Positions 7,763 to 15,649 of a stretch of 31,700 nt of DNA are shown here, piece by piece. The notes below the pieces were generated by a model. That model ran no database searches, was not told the DNA's origin, and saw only the letters and a list, made by a program, of their open reading frames with translations. Both the position numbers and the translations under genes were made by a program. Within the stretch, counting starts at the first letter, position 1, and every line of letters starts with the position of its first letter. Source of the stretch: a bacterium (GTDB taxonomy: Bacteria > Pseudomonadota > Alphaproteobacteria > Rs-D84 > CACZYB01); assembly GCA_024692925.1 (NCBI GenBank), contig JAILLX010000046.1:1-31700 (forward strand), read 5' to 3'.

Positions 7763-9019
7763 TTAGAACATATATTTTAATCTGATACCGTATTGTCTTA
7801 AATTCATATCACCAGATTGAACACGGCGTTGAGTTAATGATTGTATTCCCTCGGTTGTGTAAGCATCAGAGATACAAATTAGGTAATCATCGGTACTTCC
7901 GGATGCCTGAGCATATCCATCAGCACATTCAACAAGGTCCGCATCAACATAGAAATCAGTTTCATCAAGATCGTATGATGATAAAATATTTCCAGAAGTT
8001 TTTACCTTTCCGTAATGATTGTATTTATAGAAAATATCGATTGAAAGATTACCCTCTAATTCAACAGAAAATCCCGCCTCAAGTCCAGCAGCAAACGAAC
8101 GGGTTGTATCACCGATAAAGTTTAATGAGCCGTTTGAGTATTCCTCTGCGGTACAAGGCTCATCTGCGGTACATGATAATCCCTGAATGTATTCAATATC
8201 TTCATCTACGTTTGCATCAGGAATGTAATAATCGCCAACATAGCCATCAACATCCGATACGGTAAAATCCTTTATAGTATTTTGTGCAATACCAAGTTGG
8301 AAACCAAAGTATGGTTTTAATCTTCCCAAAATTGACCCGAACATATTTTCAAGGTTGTATTTGAAACCTAAACCAATAAATTGTGATGTAATGTTTCCAC
8401 CATCAATAACTTCGTATGTTGTGTCATTTACAGTTTGAACAATGATAACTTCGTCAGAATCTTCATCCTCTGATTCAATTTCTTCCTCTTCATAAAACTT
8501 TACCCAATCTCCGTATTTCATTCCGTTATAAGAGGAGTACATAAATTCAACACTTAGGCTTTTAGACATTACACGACCAATACCCAAAGACATACCGTTT
8601 GCGGTTCCCATATCATCGTTGGCATCGGCTTCGGCATTGTCGACTTCGCCATGTTCAATGTTTATACCGGTATTCGTTTTTCCAGTTGAAAAGTCAGCAA
8701 ACATATAAAGCCCACTTCCGGAAAGAATACCTTCATCCTGTTTTTTCTGACCATAGAAATACATACTTTTATTTTTACCGTAAAGAGGAATTTCACTTAC
8801 ACGGTTCATTGGTTGAGCATATATGGAATTTATTTGTGGTGCAACATACTGTGTACGTTGAACATTAGGGTTTACAAAAGTTGTATTTGTTCCAGCATAT
8901 TGTTGTGAACCGACATAACGCATACCAACAGGATTTGCATATTGTTGTGCAGAAACAGGAGCCCCCAATCCAATGATTGTAGCGATAGATAAAAATGCTG
9001 TGTTCAAATACTTTTTCAT
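7763..9019 (-). CDS. Outer-membrane beta-barrel protein (surface-antigen/opacity-like), downstream paralog
   Basis: Predicted outer-membrane barrel of 418 residues. Signal peptide 1-24 (cut after VSA). Residues about 25-80 are a Q/Y/N-rich linker. From about 100 on, beta strands alternate with long acidic loops, for example EEEEIESEDEDSDE near 178-191. Two cysteine-containing loops, CTADEPC and CADGY...C, could form loop disulfides. The chain ends in KYMF, with the terminal phenylalanine of barrels. It is a diverged paralog of the gene immediately upstream on the same strand (only 10 nt between them); both contain a PY-x-G-x-x-x-G strand and a YGxVK strand near the end. AAGGAG lies before the ATG. 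The general fold resembles alphaproteobacterial P44/Msp2-like surface antigens; the exact family is not certain. Confidence 0.82.
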   Translation of the reverse strand: MKKYLNTAFLSIATIIGLGAPVSAQQYANPVGMRYVGSQQYAGTNTTFVNPNVQRTQYVAPQINSIYAQPMNRVSEIPLYGKNKSMYFYGQKKQDEGILSGSGLYMFADFSTGKTNTGINIEHGEVDNAEADANDDMGTANGMSLGIGRVMSKSLSVEFMYSSYNGMKYGDWVKFYEEEEIESEDEDSDEVIIVQTVNDTTYEVIDGGNITSQFIGLGFKYNLENMFGSILGRLKPYFGFQLGIAQNTIKDFTVSDVDGYVGDYYIPDANVDEDIEYIQGLSCTADEPCTAEEYSNGSLNFIGDTTRSFAAGLEAGFSVELEGNLSIDIFYKYNHYGKVKTSGNILSSYDLDETDFYVDADLVECADGYAQASGSTDDYLICISDAYTTEGIQSLTQRRVQSGDMNLRQYGIRLKYMF

Positions 9020-9029
9020 CTTTTTCTCC

Positions 9030-10292
9030 TTAGAATATTAATCTAAGTTTTACTCCTATCTCTGTTGTTTCAATTTTTCCCTTTTCCGTTGCGTCGGTTG
9101 TGTATCCTTCGGATGTTCCAGCTTCGGCTTCGCACCATGTTGTATCTTCGTTATATTCGAAACCTTCTGCACAAGTTCCCGCATCATCAATTGGATCAAG
9201 AATATCAACGGTGCCATAACTGTAGTAAGCAATATCCTTTGATTTTACACTACCGTAATTTGCCATTTTATAGTATACATCAAGGGATGTTGTTCTATCA
9301 AGATTTATGGAAACACCAGCTTCCAACGACCATGCAATATTATCAGTCATTGCACCAAAGTGGGTAATGGTTCCGTCATATTCGTAATTACCAGTTAAAT
9401 AATTACCTTCTTCATCAACTTCGGTACCATCTGTGCTTAATGGAATTTCGGCAGTTCCGTATTCATCATATACGGTATAATCACTTAAAGTATTAAAGGC
9501 AAAACCAACACCCGCACCGACATAAGGAACAACCATACCATCAAATAACTTTCCAAATAAATCAGTAAGTGAAAGTTGTACATTGAACATCAAGGCATTT
9601 GATTTTATTCCACCACCAGATACGGAATTTTCCTCGGAACAATCGTAATAGAAATCATCACCAACATCAGTTGGTCCACACCATTGATTTTCACTGTATG
9701 AAGTTGAGTCAAATTTAAGTCCGGATATATTAACATAGCTTATGTCAAAACGAGTATCACGATTTTGCATAACACCGAAACCGATACTTAAAACCTTTGG
9801 ATCGCCAAGACCTTCGGATACGCTGTTTAAAGGAATTTCATTGTTGCTTGTATTTACTAAACCCTCGCCATCAAATGAACCAAAGCCATAAGATAATGCC
9901 AAATAATATTCGGTTCCAAACTCTTCGGGTGTATTTTTATCCTTTGCTAACTCCTTTGCCCGAGCTTGTACTGATGGGCTTTGAAGAACGTATTTGTTTG
10001 GTGATTGATATCCATTCACATTTTCGTAAACATTTTGGTTCATAGTTGGATAACGTGAATAATCGACAACAGTTTTCGTTGGTGTAACAGTGTATGGATT
10101 AGCGTAATACCTTCCGTTATTTCTTTGGTACATACCAACCTGTGGAGGTAAACGCATTTGAGAAGCATTTGCAGAGTTTGCAGAATATACACCAACCTGT
10201 TGTGGAAGCATCATATTAGAGGTTTGAGCGTATGCTTCGCCACATAGCATAAAGCTAGTTATCAATAAAAGATAATTTTTTGTTTTAAGCAC
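9030..10292 (-). CDS. Outer-membrane beta-barrel protein (surface-antigen/opacity-like), upstream paralog
   Basis: Predicted outer-membrane barrel of 420 residues, first gene of a two-gene tandem. It starts with GTG (codon at 10290-10292) preceded by a GGAGAGGAAAG purine tract. The signal peptide is about 1-22 (cut after YAQ or AYA). The mature N-terminus carries two related P-P/Q-Q-V-G-(V/M)-Y segments (LPQQVGVYS and LPPQVGMYQ), so it contains a short internal repeat. Later strands include VVPYVGAGVGFAFN and YYKMANYGSVK, and the chain ends in KLRLIF. Acidic loops and paired cysteines mirror the downstream paralog. The function is structural or surface exposure by analogy; no specific substrate can be named. 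Confidence 0.82.
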   Translation of the reverse strand: MLKTKNYLLLITSFMLCGEAYAQTSNMMLPQQVGVYSANSANASQMRLPPQVGMYQRNNGRYYANPYTVTPTKTVVDYSRYPTMNQNVYENVNGYQSPNKYVLQSPSVQARAKELAKDKNTPEEFGTEYYLALSYGFGSFDGEGLVNTSNNEIPLNSVSEGLGDPKVLSIGFGVMQNRDTRFDISYVNISGLKFDSTSYSENQWCGPTDVGDDFYYDCSEENSVSGGGIKSNALMFNVQLSLTDLFGKLFDGMVVPYVGAGVGFAFNTLSDYTVYDEYGTAEIPLSTDGTEVDEEGNYLTGNYEYDGTITHFGAMTDNIAWSLEAGVSINLDRTTSLDVYYKMANYGSVKSKDIAYYSYGTVDILDPIDDAGTCAEGFEYNEDTTWCEAEAGTSEGYTTDATEKGKIETTEIGVKLRLIF

Positions 10293-10317
10293 TTCTCTTT
10301 CCTCTCCATAAGAAATA

Positions 10318-10353
10318 TACCTCTATTCTAACATGGAGGTAATCAGAAGTCTA
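10318..10353 (-). promoter_or_regulatory. Promoter of the tandem barrel genes, -10 inside an inverted repeat
   Basis: On the minus strand TAGACT (10348-10353), a 17-bp spacer and TAGAAT (10325-10330). The -10 is enclosed by the perfect inverted repeat TACCTC (10318-10323) and GAGGTA (10336-10341), which could be an operator. Confidence 0.5.
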
Positions 10354-10363
10354 GTATTTTTTT

Positions 10364-10912
10364 TTATAATTTAGATAGAATTTTATCAAAATTTTTTGAA
10401 ACTAGATTGTCAAAATTTTGAGATATTATATTGATGGATTTTTCAATTTTTTCCTTTTCTTCAGGCTTAAATTTGCCAAGAACATAGTTTACAACATCGA
10501 TTTTTGGCGTGAAATTGCGTGGATGATCGATACCAATACGAATTCTGTGGTAATTTACACCTATGGCCTTATCAATGCTTTTAAGTCCATTGTGCCCACC
10601 ATTACTTCCGCCTTGTTTAATCTTAATTCTGCCGGTTTCTAAATCCAAATCATCGTGAATTATGATAATATCCTCAGGTTTTATTTTGTACATGGAGGAT
10701 AGGGCAAGTACTGCTTCACCAGAAAGATTCATATATGTTGTTGGTTTTGCAAGGATTATGTCGCCTTTTTTTGTGAAGAAATATTTGTTTTTTTCCTTAA
10801 AATCAGGGAAATTATTATCTTCTTTTATCTTGTCAACGGTCATAAAACCAATGTTGTGACGGGTGTTTTCGTATTCGGATCCAATATTTCCTAAGCCAAC
10901 TATTAAAAGCAT
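10364..10912 (-). CDS. pth: Peptidyl-tRNA hydrolase
   Basis: Releases tRNA from peptidyl-tRNAs that drop off the ribosome. Bacterial Pth features are all visible: GLGNIG with N9, TRHNIGF with catalytic H19, YMNLSG with N62, HDDLDL with D87 and GGHNGLKS with N108. The 182-residue length is normal (about 180-195). AAGGAAT lies before the ATG. The stop of the upstream metallopeptidase-like gene is only 2 nt before this start, so the two are almost certainly co-transcribed. The frequent rplY-pth pairing is not present here; rplY is 14 kb away. Confidence 0.95.
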   Translation of the reverse strand: MLLIVGLGNIGSEYENTRHNIGFMTVDKIKEDNNFPDFKEKNKYFFTKKGDIILAKPTTYMNLSGEAVLALSSMYKIKPEDIIIIHDDLDLETGRIKIKQGGSNGGHNGLKSIDKAIGVNYHRIRIGIDHPRNFTPKIDVVNYVLGKFKPEEKEKIEKSINIISQNFDNLVSKNFDKILSKL

Positions 10913-10914
10913 TT

Positions 10915-11814
10915 TTATTCCTTTTCAAAATTTTTTGCGATGATTATATTCTTTGTTTTTTCTTTTTCAAGGTATTCTTTATTCATTACTTGAATTTCAG
11001 CCATAATTTCGGGGCGAATTTTTTCTTTTATAGTATTTATAATTTCAGTTATGTTTGTATAGTCGTCGAATCCCGCCTGATTAAATTTTTTTATAACATC
11101 ATCTAGTGATAAATTTTTATTGTATGTGTTTGATTTCCCAATATATGCCCCTTGCTTTGAATAAATATCAAGGCAGGATGTTATGTTTTTAAAACATTCA
11201 AAAGCAGAATTTGTATTCCAACTGTTATCTGTTGCAATATAGGATTTACATATTGCGTCAAGTTCAGCCATTGTATATATTATTGAACAATCAAGTGGGG
11301 ACATTTGTTTTGCATCGTTAAATATTCCTTTTTTATCCTGAAGCATATGAATTGTTTCATGGGTAATTGTTCGTTTGAATGAATTTATTGTTTCGGTATC
11401 ATTTTGTAAGGTATTAGTGATAGTATTTTTGGGAATAATGATTTTATTTTCACCTATTATATAAGAGCCAGAGTAAGAATCGTTTTCATCTGTGATTTCA
11501 AATGTAATATTATTTTCTTCTAATGTCTTTATCAAAGATTTTGAAATTTCGTTATCGTCTTCTATATCAAGAAGTAGATTTTTTAAGTTTTGTGCAATTT
11601 CTTTATCTTCGTTTTCGCAAACAATATTTATTTCTGGATTTGGAATAATGTTTTCAATTGGTTGGGTATGAGGTTCTTCTGCACTTAAATCAGAATTAAG
11701 TTGTCCACGGGATAAAAGTATTCCGGATAAAACTAATATTTTCAGTATGCGGGATTTTTGTAATTTTAGGCTCGCATTCTTAAATTTATTTATTAGTTGA
11801 GTGTTTTTACCCAT
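10915..11814 (-). CDS. Predicted exported HExxH zinc metallopeptidase-like protein
   Basis: The N-terminus has a basic stretch and a hydrophobic segment at about 24-38, so it is exported or membrane-anchored. The central region carries THETIHMLQD with H152, E153 and H156 as the HExxH zinc site. AELDA follows, with E184 a good candidate for the third ligand 28 residues downstream, an arrangement typical of gluzincin-like families. Three cysteines lie between 176 and 220 (C176, C189, C207 or so). Its layout recalls the uncharacterised putative metallopeptidase domains of gut alphaproteobacteria (possibly DUF6782), but I cannot confirm that. AGGAA precedes the ATG. It is the first gene of an operon with pth. 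Activity and substrate are unknown. Confidence 0.75.
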   Translation of the reverse strand: MGKNTQLINKFKNASLKLQKSRILKILVLSGILLSRGQLNSDLSAEEPHTQPIENIIPNPEINIVCENEDKEIAQNLKNLLLDIEDDNEISKSLIKTLEENNITFEITDENDSYSGSYIIGENKIIIPKNTITNTLQNDTETINSFKRTITHETIHMLQDKKGIFNDAKQMSPLDCSIIYTMAELDAICKSYIATDNSWNTNSAFECFKNITSCLDIYSKQGAYIGKSNTYNKNLSLDDVIKKFNQAGFDDYTNITEIINTIKEKIRPEIMAEIQVMNKEYLEKEKTKNIIIAKNFEKE

Positions 11815-11830
11815 ATTTATTTCCTGTTCT

Positions 11831-11851
11831 TATGTTAAATAGGATAACATA
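11831..11851. promoter_or_regulatory. Perfect 7-7-7 palindrome upstream of the metallopeptidase gene
   Basis: TATGTTA (11831-11837) and TAACATA (11845-11851) are exact inverted repeats around a 7-bp spacer, 17 bp upstream of the minus-strand start codon. On the minus strand a TATCCT hexamer falls within it. It could be an operator or an RNA hairpin in the leader; the sequence has no T-run, so it is not a terminator. Confidence 0.45.
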
Positions 11852-11904
11852 TTTTAAAAAATTTTTCTATTGTTATTTTTTTATACAAAATTTGTAAAAA
11901 AGTA

Positions 11905-11933
11905 TTGCTTGGGTCCAAAAAATGTGATACAAT
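11905..11933 (+). promoter_or_regulatory. Promoter of the 312-aa barrel gene
   Basis: TTGCTT (11905-11910), a 17-bp spacer and TACAAT (11928-11933) with the extended -10 TGA directly before it. AAAGGAAAA precedes the ATG at 11965. Confidence 0.75.
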
Positions 11934-11964
11934 AACCTCAAATAACTTGGGAAAGGAAAATTAA

Positions 11965-12903
11965 ATGAGAAAAGTTTTATTAAGTTTAGCCATGATTTTA
12001 TCGGCATCTGGAGCGAATGCCGCTGGGCTTTATATAAGTGCTGGTTATGGTCAGGCAAATCCTGATTTAAAGGCTACATCGACTACTTCTGCAACAGCAG
12101 AGTGCTTGAATACTGATGGTTCATGGAATAGTAGTTGTGTATATGGTGAACTTGAAAAATTACCAGGATTTCCAAACGGTTCTGTGCTTGCTGATTATAA
12201 TTCATCAACAAAGGTTGGTTATCAGGCTGCTGATTGGGATGCTGGGCTTGTTGAAAAATATGATTATAATACAAAAAGTTCAAAAACAATGGCATTTGCT
12301 ATTGGTTGGGATATTTCACAAAATCCATTCAGATTTGAATTCGAATACCAAAGAACAAAATTTAAGTCTCCGGATTACAGACTTACAATAAATGATCCTG
12401 AGGGAAATTATTATGAAGGTATGTATCAAGATGATGCAACATCTGGATATACACAATGTGTAAATGGTATTTGTTTAAATGACGCTCAGCTTAATTTAAC
12501 AGAAGATGCTGTTTCTACTTCTACATATGATTTTGATGTAAGTTTTTATAAGGATTTAGATGCAACAGTTGATTCTTTGATGGCCAATGTTTACTTTGAA
12601 ATCCCAGGGTTTGGCTCAATCGATCCATACGTTGGATATGGTTATGGTAAGTCAAAAATTAATTGGGATTTAGTTGATGGTGATGGTTTGACATTCTCTG
12701 GTGGTTCAGATGGTTATGTAAATGCACAACAATTTATTGCTGGTGTTGAATACAGATTTGAAGAATCTCCTATTATTGCAGGTATTGAATATCGTCAATT
12801 TAAGACTGATTTCGATGAAAGAGATGAAAAAGATCCATACTCATTTAAACATAAATATGTTATGTTTAAGTTAAGATATGATTTCATTTCTGACGAATTT
12901 TAA
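11965..12903 (+). CDS. Outer-membrane beta-barrel protein (312 aa)
   Basis: Predicted small outer-membrane barrel. Signal peptide 1-19 (cut after ANA), then a first strand GLYISAGYGQ. The C-terminal half shows alternating strands, including IDPYVGYGYGKSKINW and IAGVEYRFEESPIIAGIEYRQF, an arrangement of the opacity-protein/8-stranded barrel class. Two cysteines near 47 and 58 and two near 163 and 168 may form loop disulfides. The chain ends DFISDEF, with a terminal phenylalanine, although the last strand is followed by a few acidic residues. It is more distant from the tandem pair at 7763-10292 than they are from each other. It has its own promoter and terminator. Confidence 0.82.
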   Translation: MRKVLLSLAMILSASGANAAGLYISAGYGQANPDLKATSTTSATAECLNTDGSWNSSCVYGELEKLPGFPNGSVLADYNSSTKVGYQAADWDAGLVEKYDYNTKSSKTMAFAIGWDISQNPFRFEFEYQRTKFKSPDYRLTINDPEGNYYEGMYQDDATSGYTQCVNGICLNDAQLNLTEDAVSTSTYDFDVSFYKDLDATVDSLMANVYFEIPGFGSIDPYVGYGYGKSKINWDLVDGDGLTFSGGSDGYVNAQQFIAGVEYRFEESPIIAGIEYRQFKTDFDERDEKDPYSFKHKYVMFKLRYDFISDEF

Positions 12904-12926
12904 TAAAAAAGTATTCCTTTTCTTTT

Positions 12927-12952
12927 TCCCCAGTTTCGGCTGGGGATTTTTT
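12927..12952 (+). terminator. Intrinsic terminator after the 312-aa barrel gene
   Basis: TCCCCAG (12927-12933) pairs with CTGGGGA (12940-12946) around a TTTCGG loop, followed by six T (12947-12952). Confidence 0.9.
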
Positions 12953-12967
12953 ATGCTTAAATATTTC

Positions 12968-12996
12968 TTGTGTTTTACAGATATTTCAAGTATCAT
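12968..12996 (+). promoter_or_regulatory. Promoter of the obgE-glycosyltransferase pair
   Basis: TTGTGT (12968-12973), a 17-bp spacer and TATCAT (12991-12996), 27 bp before the obgE start. GAGG at 13013-13017 is the ribosome site. Confidence 0.5.
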
Positions 12997-13023
12997 TTAA
13001 TAAAAAATTATGTGAGGTTTATT

Positions 13024-14007
13024 ATGAAATTTTTAGATCAGGCAAAAATTTATTTGGAAGCTGGTGATGGTGGAAATGGTTGTATGTCTTTTCGTAGGGA
13101 AAAGTATATTGAATACGGCGGTCCAAATGGTGGTGATGGTGGAAATGGTGGAAATATTATTTTTAAGGCGGTAAGAAACCTTAACACCCTTATTGATTTT
13201 AGATATCAGCAACACTTTCGTGCAGAAAAGGGACGCCCTGGGGAAGGGTCGGAACGTACAGGTCGAAGTGGTAAGGATTTGATAATTAAGGTTCCGGTTG
13301 GTACTGAAATTTTGGCTGAAGATAAAAAAACTGTTATTGCCGATATGGTTGTTGATGGCGAGGAAGTTTTGGTTGCAAAAGGTGGTCGTGGTGGTTGGGG
13401 TAATGTGCATTTTAAATCCTCGACTAATCAGGCTCCGGAACGTGCGGATCCGGGTAAACCTGGTGAACAATTGGCTGTTTGGTTAAGGCTTAAACTTATT
13501 GCAGATATTGGATTGGTTGGTTTTCCAAATGCGGGAAAATCAACACTTCTTTCTGTGTTGACTGCGGCACGACCAAAGATTGCAAATTATCCGTTTACAA
13601 CACTTCATCCGAATCTTGGGGTGTTTTATGTGTTTGATAAGGAGTATATTATTGCGGATTTGCCTGGACTTATAGAAGGGGCAAGTGAAGGTGTTGGTTT
13701 GGGTGACAGATTCCTTGGTCATGCGGAAAGATGTAAGATAATTTTACACCTTATTGATGGTACGCAGGAGGATGTTGTCGGTGCGTATAAGGCTATTGAA
13801 AAAGAGCTTAAAAATTATGGCGAGATTTTAGAAACAAAGCCAGAAATTATTGTACTTAATAAAATAGATTCAATTTCCGAAGATGAAGTTAAGGAAAAAA
13901 TTAAGGCGTTGAAAAGGGCATCAAAAAAGGATGTAGTGGCTATTTCTGGTGTGGCTCAATTGGGGCTTGATGAGTTAAAGAAAAAGATTTTTGAGGAGTT
14001 GAATTAG
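13024..14007 (+). CDS. obgE: Ribosome-associated GTPase ObgE/CgtA
   Basis: Large-subunit assembly and stress GTPase. Residues 1-157 are the glycine-rich Obg domain (EAGDGGNGCMSFRREKY, then GGPNGGDGGNGGN). The G domain follows with GFPNAGKST (G1), the TT switch in YPFTTLHPNLG, DLPGLIEGAS (G3) and NKID (G4). At 327 residues it lacks the extra C-terminal OCT extension of some Gram-positive homologs. The frame extends 18 codons further upstream, but the ATG at 13024 has GAGG at a good distance and begins with the family N-terminus MKFLDQA. Its stop codon overlaps the GTG start of the next gene by one base, indicating translational coupling. Confidence 0.96.
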   Translation: MKFLDQAKIYLEAGDGGNGCMSFRREKYIEYGGPNGGDGGNGGNIIFKAVRNLNTLIDFRYQQHFRAEKGRPGEGSERTGRSGKDLIIKVPVGTEILAEDKKTVIADMVVDGEEVLVAKGGRGGWGNVHFKSSTNQAPERADPGKPGEQLAVWLRLKLIADIGLVGFPNAGKSTLLSVLTAARPKIANYPFTTLHPNLGVFYVFDKEYIIADLPGLIEGASEGVGLGDRFLGHAERCKIILHLIDGTQEDVVGAYKAIEKELKNYGEILETKPEIIVLNKIDSISEDEVKEKIKALKRASKKDVVAISGVAQLGLDELKKKIFEELN

Positions 14008-14936
14008 TGAGATTTTTAAGAAGTCCTTTTGGTCTTGTTTTACGCCGAATTTTCAAATTATTATCAATCTTTGTTCCGTTTGAAAAGGGGCGAAGATTTG
14101 TGCGTGAATTTTTTGATTACAAAAGTGCTTATCGTTTGAAGCAATATTTTGCAAGGTATGTACCGAAACCTCCGGCTGTTGAACCAAAACTTGGTCCAAA
14201 ATCTGATTATGTTTTTCAATGTTGGCTTCAGGGGGTGGAAAATGCTCCGGCTGTAGTTAAAAAGTGTATGGAAAGTGTTAGGTATTTTTCAAAAGGTAAA
14301 AAGTATGTGCTTATCACTATTGAAAATTGGCAAAAATATGTTGATTTGCCGGATTTTATTTTGGAAAAATACAAGGCGGGGATTATTTCGCATGCACATT
14401 TTGCTGATATTTTAAGGTTGTGTTTGCTTTGTAAATATGGTGGATATTGGATTGATGCAACGTGTTTGATGACTGCGGATTTTCCAACTGAGATTGAAAA
14501 ATTGGATGATTTTATGTATTATTCAGATGGTCAATTTTATTGGACTTTGATTAATAATTGTTTTATTTATGCAAGGCCAAATTCGTACCTTATGACATCG
14601 TGGCGTGATGCGATGTTTAATTTTTGGAAAAATGAAGATAAATATTATAACTATTTCTTTGCACACATTATGTTTCAAACTTTGTTAAAGAAAAATGCGT
14701 TGGCTGGGGCTGAATTTAAAAAGATTCCGGTTGTTATGCAGACCAGAAATCACAGACTTTTGTCTGTATTTTTTAATGAATTTGATGAAAAGTTGTTTTA
14801 TGAAATTATTTCAGAATCTTTTATCCACAAACTTTCGTACAAGGTGGAAAAACATCAAAAAGTTTGTGAAAATTCCTTTAAAAAATTTGTGGAAGAAACT
14901 CCACTTGATTACATTTTGAAATCTTCGCCAAGGTAA
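14007..14936 (+). CDS. Capsular-polysaccharide-synthesis-type glycosyltransferase
   Basis: Member of the sugar-transferase group with a DXD-like site (capsular polysaccharide synthesis/Gly_transf_sug type). The key signature is AHFADILRLCLLCKYGGYWIDATCLMT (residues about 130-155, given in part: HFADILRL then YGGYWIDAT). In this, an aspartate-arginine pair and the GG-x-W-x-D motif bind the nucleotide sugar and metal. An upstream WLQGVENAPAVVKKC segment fits the same fold. The first 60 residues are basic and may associate with the membrane. It starts with GTG at 14007 using GAGGAG (13993-13998) inside obgE, and is coupled to it. It overlaps the convergent lptB gene at its 3' end by 28 bp. The acceptor is unknown. 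Confidence 0.82.
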   Translation: MRFLRSPFGLVLRRIFKLLSIFVPFEKGRRFVREFFDYKSAYRLKQYFARYVPKPPAVEPKLGPKSDYVFQCWLQGVENAPAVVKKCMESVRYFSKGKKYVLITIENWQKYVDLPDFILEKYKAGIISHAHFADILRLCLLCKYGGYWIDATCLMTADFPTEIEKLDDFMYYSDGQFYWTLINNCFIYARPNSYLMTSWRDAMFNFWKNEDKYYNYFFAHIMFQTLLKKNALAGAEFKKIPVVMQTRNHRLLSVFFNEFDEKLFYEIISESFIHKLSYKVEKHQKVCENSFKKFVEETPLDYILKSSPR

Positions 14937-15640
14937 ACCTTTCTGGCATCAGGATTTGCGACAATTTCGCTTGGGGTTCCCTCACACAAAACAACACCAT
15001 TATGAAGAACATAGGCACGGTCGGTGATTTCCAATGTTTCACGAACATTGTGATCTGTGATTAAAACGCCGTATCCCTTATCCTTTAGATGGTATACAAG
15101 GTTTCGTATATCGTTTACAGCAATTGGATCAACACCGGCAAATGGTTCATCCAGTAAGATAAAGTCAGGATTTGCAGCCAATGCACGTGCGATTTCAAGA
15201 CGTCTTCGTTCACCACCGGAAAGGGCAATTGATGGACTTTCACGAAGGTGGGTAATTGAAAATTCGGCAAGCAATTCTTCTAATTTTTGATTACGATTAT
15301 CCTTGTATTTTTCGACAACTTCAAGTACAGCCATAATGTTTTCTTCGACCGTTAAGGAACGAAAGATGGATGCTTCCTGTGGAAGATAACCAATTCCCTT
15401 TTGTGCACGAAGATAAAATGGAAGTTTTGTTATATTTTCACCGGCAAGAGTTATTGAACCAAAATCAGGTGTAATCAATCCCGTTATACAATAAAAACAG
15501 GTTGTTTTTCCGGCACCGTTTGGACCAAGAAGACCGACTGCCTCACCTTGCTTTATATTTATGGAAACATTTTTTAAAACAGGGCGTTTTGCGTAAGATT
15601 TTGCAATATTTTTTACAATTATTTCTTTTGGATTTTCCAT
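14909..15640 (-). CDS. lptB: LPS export ABC transporter ATPase LptB
   Basis: ATPase that powers lipopolysaccharide extraction from the inner membrane with LptF/LptG. It carries an intact ABC set: Walker A GPNGAGKTT (39-47), Q-loop Q88 in GYLPQEASIF, signature LSGGE (140-144), Walker B ILLDEP (161-166) and H-loop H in ITDHNVRETL. The GYLPQEASIFRSLTVEENIMAVLE segment is diagnostic of LptB among small ABC ATPases. The 243-residue length is typical. It follows lptA by 9 bp and closes the rsmE-ligA-lptA-lptB run. Its last 28 bp overlap the convergent glycosyltransferase gene tail to tail. Confidence 0.96.
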   Translation of the reverse strand: MENPKEIIVKNIAKSYAKRPVLKNVSINIKQGEAVGLLGPNGAGKTTCFYCITGLITPDFGSITLAGENITKLPFYLRAQKGIGYLPQEASIFRSLTVEENIMAVLEVVEKYKDNRNQKLEELLAEFSITHLRESPSIALSGGERRRLEIARALAANPDFILLDEPFAGVDPIAVNDIRNLVYHLKDKGYGVLITDHNVRETLEITDRAYVLHNGVVLCEGTPSEIVANPDARKVYLGEDFKM

Positions 15641-15649
15641 TTTTATCCC

